Source of the DNA: Actinomycetota bacterium | Lineage (GTDB): Bacteria; Actinomycetota; Thermoleophilia; Solirubrobacterales; Solirubrobacteraceae | Direction: 5' to 3' | DNA length: 16,391 nt | Assembly: GCA_005788585.1 (NCBI GenBank) | Contig: SYBY01000081.1 | Location: 1-16,391, forward strand | Shown: piece after piece, positions 13,243 through 16,391 of the stretch | How the letters are laid out: every line of letters begins with the position of its first letter | How positions within the stretch are numbered: position 1 is the first letter of the stretch | Made by a program: the position numbers and the translations under genes | Notes under the pieces: generated by a model | Database searches by the model: none | What the model was told of the DNA's origin: nothing | The model's input: only the letters and a program-made list of their open reading frames with translations

Positions 13243-15078
13243 ATGTCCCTGCTCTCTCGCCGCGGCCCGCTGGCCGTGGCAGGCGCGTCGTTGGCCGCTG
13301 TCGTTGCGCTGTCCGGCGCTCCGGCCGTCTCCGCGGCCACGCCGAACGCATCGTTTCGCCTGACGCTGCTGCACAACAACGACGCCGAGTCCAAGCTGGT
13401 GACGGGCAACTCGATCGCGAACTACGGCGGGGTGGCCCGCTTCAAGACGGTCGTCTCGCGGCTGCGCGCCGAGGCAGACGCGTACTCCGATAACCAGATC
13501 GCCAACGGCCTGAAGCGCAAGGGCACGATCCTCGTGTCCTCGGGCGACAACTTCCTCGCCGGCACGAACCTCGCCGCCTCGTTTGCCAAGGGCGTGCCGT
13601 GGTACGACTCCCTCGCGTTCAACGCGCTGGACTACGACGCCGCGACGCTCGGCAACCACGAGTTCGATTTCGGCACGGCGCGCCTGGCGCAGTTCATCCA
13701 GGGCACGACCGACGTGCCGTTCCTGTCGGCGAACCTGCGGTTCAACCGTGACCCGAACCTCGCTCCGCTCGCCACGGCAGGGCGCATCAAGGCGTCGACG
13801 ATCATCGACGTCGGTGGCGACAGGGTCGGGGTCATCGGTCTGACGCCCCCGAACCTGAAGCAGATCGCCTCGCCCGGCAATCGCATCACGATCCTGCAGA
13901 ACGTCGCCGCGTTCGCCCAGCGTGAGGCCAACGCGCTGCGCGCCGACGGGGTCAACAAGGTCATCCTCTCCAGCCACCTTCAGGGGCTCGTCAACGAGGA
14001 AGCCCTGATCCCGAAGCTCAGCAACATCGACGTGGTGATCGCGGGCGGCGGCGACGAGCTGCTCGCGAACCCGTCCGACACCCTGATCCCGGGTGCGGGG
14101 TCCCCCGTCGGGCCGTACCCCAAGCCGATCGCCGATCGCAACGGCCGCCAGGTTCCGGTCGTCACGACGCAGGGCGAGCTGCGGTACGTCGGCCGTCTCA
14201 CGATCGAGTTCACCCCGGGCGGCATCGTCCGGTCGATCGACACTGACGACAGCGGCCCGGTTCGCGTGTCCGGCAACGTGGCCGACGCGGACGTCGCCGA
14301 GCGCGATCCGCAGCTCGCCGCGGAGGTCGAGCAGCCGCTGATCGACTTCAGCGCGGCGATCAACAGCAACATCATCGGGTCGAGCGAGGTCGCGCTGAAC
14401 GGCGGCAACCCCGATCCGATCCGCCTGAAGGAGAGCAACCTCGGCAACCTCGTCGCCGACGGGTACCTGCACGCCGCGCGGCGCGCGGGCCGTCCCGCAC
14501 AGGTGGCCCTCGGCAACGGCGGCGGGATCCGGTCGTCGATCGCGGCGGGCCCGCTCTCGCTGGGCAACACGTTCGCGGTGCTGCCGTTCTCGAACTTCGT
14601 CGCGCGCGTGGCTGACATGCCGCGGTCGCAGCTGAAGGAGCTGCTCGAGCACGGATACGGAGCGCTGCCCAACGCCAACGGCAAGTTCAGCCACATCGCG
14701 GGCATGTCCGTCGAACTGAGCACCGCCTGCACCGCGCAGGTGACGAACACCAACGGGACGATCGCGACCCCGGGGCGCCGGGTGCGCAATGTCACGCTCG
14801 ACAACGGGACGAAGATCGTCGAGGACGGCGAGGTCGTCGCGGGTGACCCGATCGACGTCGCGACGCTCGACTTCCTCGCCAACGGCGGCGACGGCTACCC
14901 GTTCCGCGGCGCGGCGTACGAGGTCCTCGGGCGCACCTACCAGCAGTCCCTGGAGGACTACATCAAGGACGCGCCCGGCGCCGGCGGGCTCGGCACCACG
15001 GTCACGGCGGCCCAGTACCCGGTCGGCGGCGAAGGCCGGATCACGATCTCGGCTGCGGCGCCCGCCGGCGGCTGCTGA
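13243..15078 (+). CDS. Secreted 5'-nucleotidase-like metallophosphoesterase
   Basis: A 611-residue exported protein of the UshA/5'-nucleotidase type, likely releasing phosphate from nucleotides or related esters outside the membrane. A Sec signal peptide covers about residues 1-31 (RR, hydrophobic core, AVSA cleavage before ATP). The metallophosphatase domain (about 38-330) shows HNNDAES (D47), SGDN (D102), GNHEFD (N138, H139) and SSHLQG (H245). The C-terminal substrate-binding domain (about 340-600) has ESNLGNLVADGYLHAAR, LGNGGGIRSSI, LPFSNFVARV and NGGDGYPF, the last two supplying the aromatic residues that usually stack on the base. The usual DxH and GHxQ/GHxH metal motifs are altered (E49; GGGDE at 268-272). 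Start ATG 13243 has TTGAGGAA about 8 nt upstream; the frame is open far upstream but non-coding there. It ends in an unusual C-terminal Cys. Confidence 0.9.
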   Translation: MSLLSRRGPLAVAGASLAAVVALSGAPAVSAATPNASFRLTLLHNNDAESKLVTGNSIANYGGVARFKTVVSRLRAEADAYSDNQIANGLKRKGTILVSSGDNFLAGTNLAASFAKGVPWYDSLAFNALDYDAATLGNHEFDFGTARLAQFIQGTTDVPFLSANLRFNRDPNLAPLATAGRIKASTIIDVGGDRVGVIGLTPPNLKQIASPGNRITILQNVAAFAQREANALRADGVNKVILSSHLQGLVNEEALIPKLSNIDVVIAGGGDELLANPSDTLIPGAGSPVGPYPKPIADRNGRQVPVVTTQGELRYVGRLTIEFTPGGIVRSIDTDDSGPVRVSGNVADADVAERDPQLAAEVEQPLIDFSAAINSNIIGSSEVALNGGNPDPIRLKESNLGNLVADGYLHAARRAGRPAQVALGNGGGIRSSIAAGPLSLGNTFAVLPFSNFVARVADMPRSQLKELLEHGYGALPNANGKFSHIAGMSVELSTACTAQVTNTNGTIATPGRRVRNVTLDNGTKIVEDGEVVAGDPIDVATLDFLANGGDGYPFRGAAYEVLGRTYQQSLEDYIKDAPGAGGLGTTVTAAQYPVGGEGRITISAAAPAGGC

Positions 15079-15097
15079 TCGCACGACGCCTACGGCA

Positions 15098-15127
15098 GGC
15101 CGCGCCCGCGATGCAGCGGGCGCGGCC
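15098..15127 (+). terminator. Strong GC hairpin, probable terminator after the nucleotidase gene
   Basis: A perfect 12-bp inverted repeat (GGCCGCGCCCGC, its complement at 15116-15127) around a 6-nt loop, starting 19 nt after the nucleotidase stop. There is no T run after the stem, as is common for high-GC terminators. It sits in the 76-bp gap before thrS, so it would insulate thrS from read-through. Confidence 0.6.
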
Positions 15128-15141
15128 ACCGGTCCACGTCG

Positions 15142-15147
15142 TAACCT
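15142..15147 (+). promoter_or_regulatory. Candidate -10 box, thrS
   Basis: TAACCT is followed by 7 nt and the GTG start at 15155, with no ribosome site between. This matches a leaderless transcript; a -35 element is not evident and the GC hairpin ends 14 bp upstream. Confidence 0.45.
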
Positions 15148-15154
15148 GCCCACC

Positions 15155-16285
15155 GTGCGGGTCACTCTCCCTGACGGAACACCTCTCGAGCTCGACGACG
15201 GCGCGACCGGCGCCGATGCGGCCGCCGCGATCGGCCCCGGGCTGGCGAAGGCCGCGCTCGCGGTCAAGCAGCAGGGGACCGTCCGCGACCTGAGCGCCCC
15301 GCTCATCGACGGCGAGCCGGTCGAGATCATCACCGAGCGATCGGGCCAGGACGCGCTGGACCTGGTCCGCCACGACACGGCGCACGTCCTGGCCGCCGCG
15401 GTGATGGAGCTCTACCCCGGCGTGAAGATCTCCATCGGCCCCCCGATCGACCAGGGCTTCTACTACGACTTCGACTTCCCCGAGGGCGTGTCGCTCAACG
15501 AAGGCGACTTCGCGGCCATCGAGGCGAAGATGAAGGAGCACATCTCCGCCGACGAGGAGTTCGTGCGCGAGGAGGTGTCGGTCGCCCAGGCACTCGAGCG
15601 CTTCCGCGCCGAGGGGCAGGACTACAAGGTCGAGCTCATTGAAGACCTCGTCCGCGACCAGGGCATTGAGACCGTGAGTCTCTACACCAACGGCCCGTTC
15701 ACCGACCTCTGCCGCGGCCCGCACGCACCGTCGACGAAGCGGATCGGCGCGTTCAAGCTGCAGAGCGTGGCGGGCGCGTACTGGCGCGGCGACGCGAGCC
15801 GCCAGATGCTCACGCGCGTGTACGGCACCGCGTTCTTCAAGAAGAAGGAGCTCAACGCCCACCTCGAGCTCCTCGAGCAGGCCCGCGCGCGCGACCCTCG
15901 CAAGCTCGGCGCCGCGCTCGACCTCTTCATGTTCAGCGAGCTGTCACCAGGCTCGCCGTTCTGGCAGCCCAACGGCATGCAGATCTGGAACTCGCTCACC
16001 GAGTTGTGGCGGGCCGAGAACGCGCGGCGCGGGTACCGCGAGGTGCGCACCCCGATCCTGTTCGACGTCGACCTGTTCAAGACGTCGGGCCACTGGGACA
16101 CCTACCGCGAGAACATGTACTTCACCGAGGTGGAGAAGCGGGCGATGGGTCTGAAGCCCATGAACTGCCCGGGGCACATCCAGCTCTACAAGAACGCGCG
16201 CCACAGCTACCGCGACCTGCCGATCCGCTACTCCGAGGCGGGCCTGGTCCATCGCCACGAGCCGAGCGGGACGCTCCACGGCCTA
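15155..16285 (+). CDS. thrS: Threonyl-tRNA synthetase, 3'-truncated by a sequence junction
   Basis: The enzyme charges tRNA-Thr and edits mischarged Ser. About 377 residues are recognisable: TGS domain (1-60), the editing/SAD domain with H73-x3-H77 in HDTAH and DLCRGPH near 185-191, and the start of the class II core with SGHWDTYRENM, the zinc-ligand Cys in MNCPGH, and motif 2 beginning HRHEPSGTLHG. Family members run to about 640 residues. After the Leu codon at 16283-16285 the expected continuation (LRVR...TQDDAH) is replaced by unrelated residues, although the frame stays open to the end of the window. This removes the motif 2 Arg, the Gln and His of TQDDAH (a zinc ligand), motif 3 and the anticodon-binding domain. 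GTG 15155 is the start because MRVTLPDG is the normal TGS opening. The break is either an assembly misjoin or a real disruption. Confidence 0.9.
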
Positions 16286-16322
16286 CCACTAGATGGCACG
16301 AGGGGGCTGATACGATCGGGGC
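16286..16322 (+). other. Foreign sequence with putative promoter beyond the thrS junction
   Basis: These 37 bases do not continue thrS. They contain TACGAT at 16311-16316, 6 nt before an ATG at 16323, resembling the leaderless start signals seen elsewhere in the window. An imperfect inverted repeat (16306-16319 with 16330-16343, 11 of 14 positions matching) surrounds that ATG. Confidence 0.4.
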
Positions 16323-16391
16323 ATGCAGACCGATGCGATCAGCACCCTTACTGTCGTGGCCGCGCTCCTTGGAGGCCTCGCCCTCCTGATC
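16323..16391 (+). CDS. N-terminus of an unidentified membrane protein (partial)
   Basis: From the ATG at 16323 the frame is open to the end of the window and encodes 23 residues: a polar start (MQTDAIST) followed by a hydrophobic stretch (LTVVAALLGGLALLI) that looks like a transmembrane helix or signal anchor. Codon use fits a GC-rich gene (mostly G or C at third positions). Too short to identify. It overlaps the still-open thrS frame, but that frame is not thrS-like here, so I favour this one as the real gene on the foreign side of the junction. Confidence 0.35.
   Translation, partial: MQTDAISTLTVVAALLGGLALLI

Noticed and set aside
13153..15378. A 741-residue minus-strand open frame opposite the nucleotidase
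   Set aside because: It is an antisense shadow: Arg/Asp/Val-rich and low complexity, covering a well-supported plus-strand gene. Long antisense frames are expected at this GC content.
16286..16391. Insertion sequence end or transposase interrupting thrS
   Set aside because: The 23 visible residues are a hydrophobic anchor, unlike a transposase N-terminus, and no terminal repeat or target duplication can be tested within 106 bases.

Overview
The window reads as chromosomal DNA of a high-GC, GC3-rich bacterium, most likely an actinobacterium. Composition, frequent GTG starts and several starts with a TANNNT box 6-7 nt upstream (leaderless style) all fit. The thrS N-terminus and gene mix remind me of Thermoleophilia (Solirubrobacterales-like), but that is an impression, not a result. 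I saw no rRNA, tRNA, CRISPR array or recognisable insertion sequence. The first gene starts 4 bases into the window.

Left part (5-5142): an MMPL/RND-type membrane exporter converges on an MFS transporter. Divergent from the MFS gene is a two-gene unit with a 4-bp stop/start overlap: an NAD(P)-binding SDR-like protein and an acetolactate decarboxylase, which forms acetoin from acetolactate.

Centre (5149-10183): a complete sulfate/thiosulfate import operon on the minus strand, in the order sulfate-binding lipoprotein, CysT, CysW, CysA, with gaps of 8 nt or overlaps of 4 bp. Upstream lie a beta-carbonic anhydrase (minus) and a divergent Rrf2-family regulator (plus). From memory, both resemble M. 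tuberculosis Rv1284 and Rv1287, which flank cysDN there, so this looks like a sulfur-assimilation module in which a carbonic anhydrase and an Rrf2 regulator travel with sulfur genes. The leader of the binding-protein gene holds an imperfect palindrome suitable for an Rrf2 regulator, and a possible hairpin over the ribosome binding site.

Right part (10296-16391): an amidase-signature hydrolase with an unassigned N-terminal extension overlaps, tail to tail, a class V PLP-dependent enzyme. A secreted 5'-nucleotidase-like metallophosphoesterase with altered metal-site residues follows, then a strong GC hairpin, then thrS. The thrS reading frame is convincing up to about position 16285, within motif 2 of the catalytic core, and then changes abruptly to unrelated sequence carrying what looks like a promoter and the first 23 codons of another, membrane-anchored protein. 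Because threonyl-tRNA synthetase is normally essential, this is either a misjoined contig end or a real rearrangement, and it is the most anomalous feature in the window. Apart from the sulfur module, the genes are otherwise ordinary and I do not see a clearly new multi-gene system.
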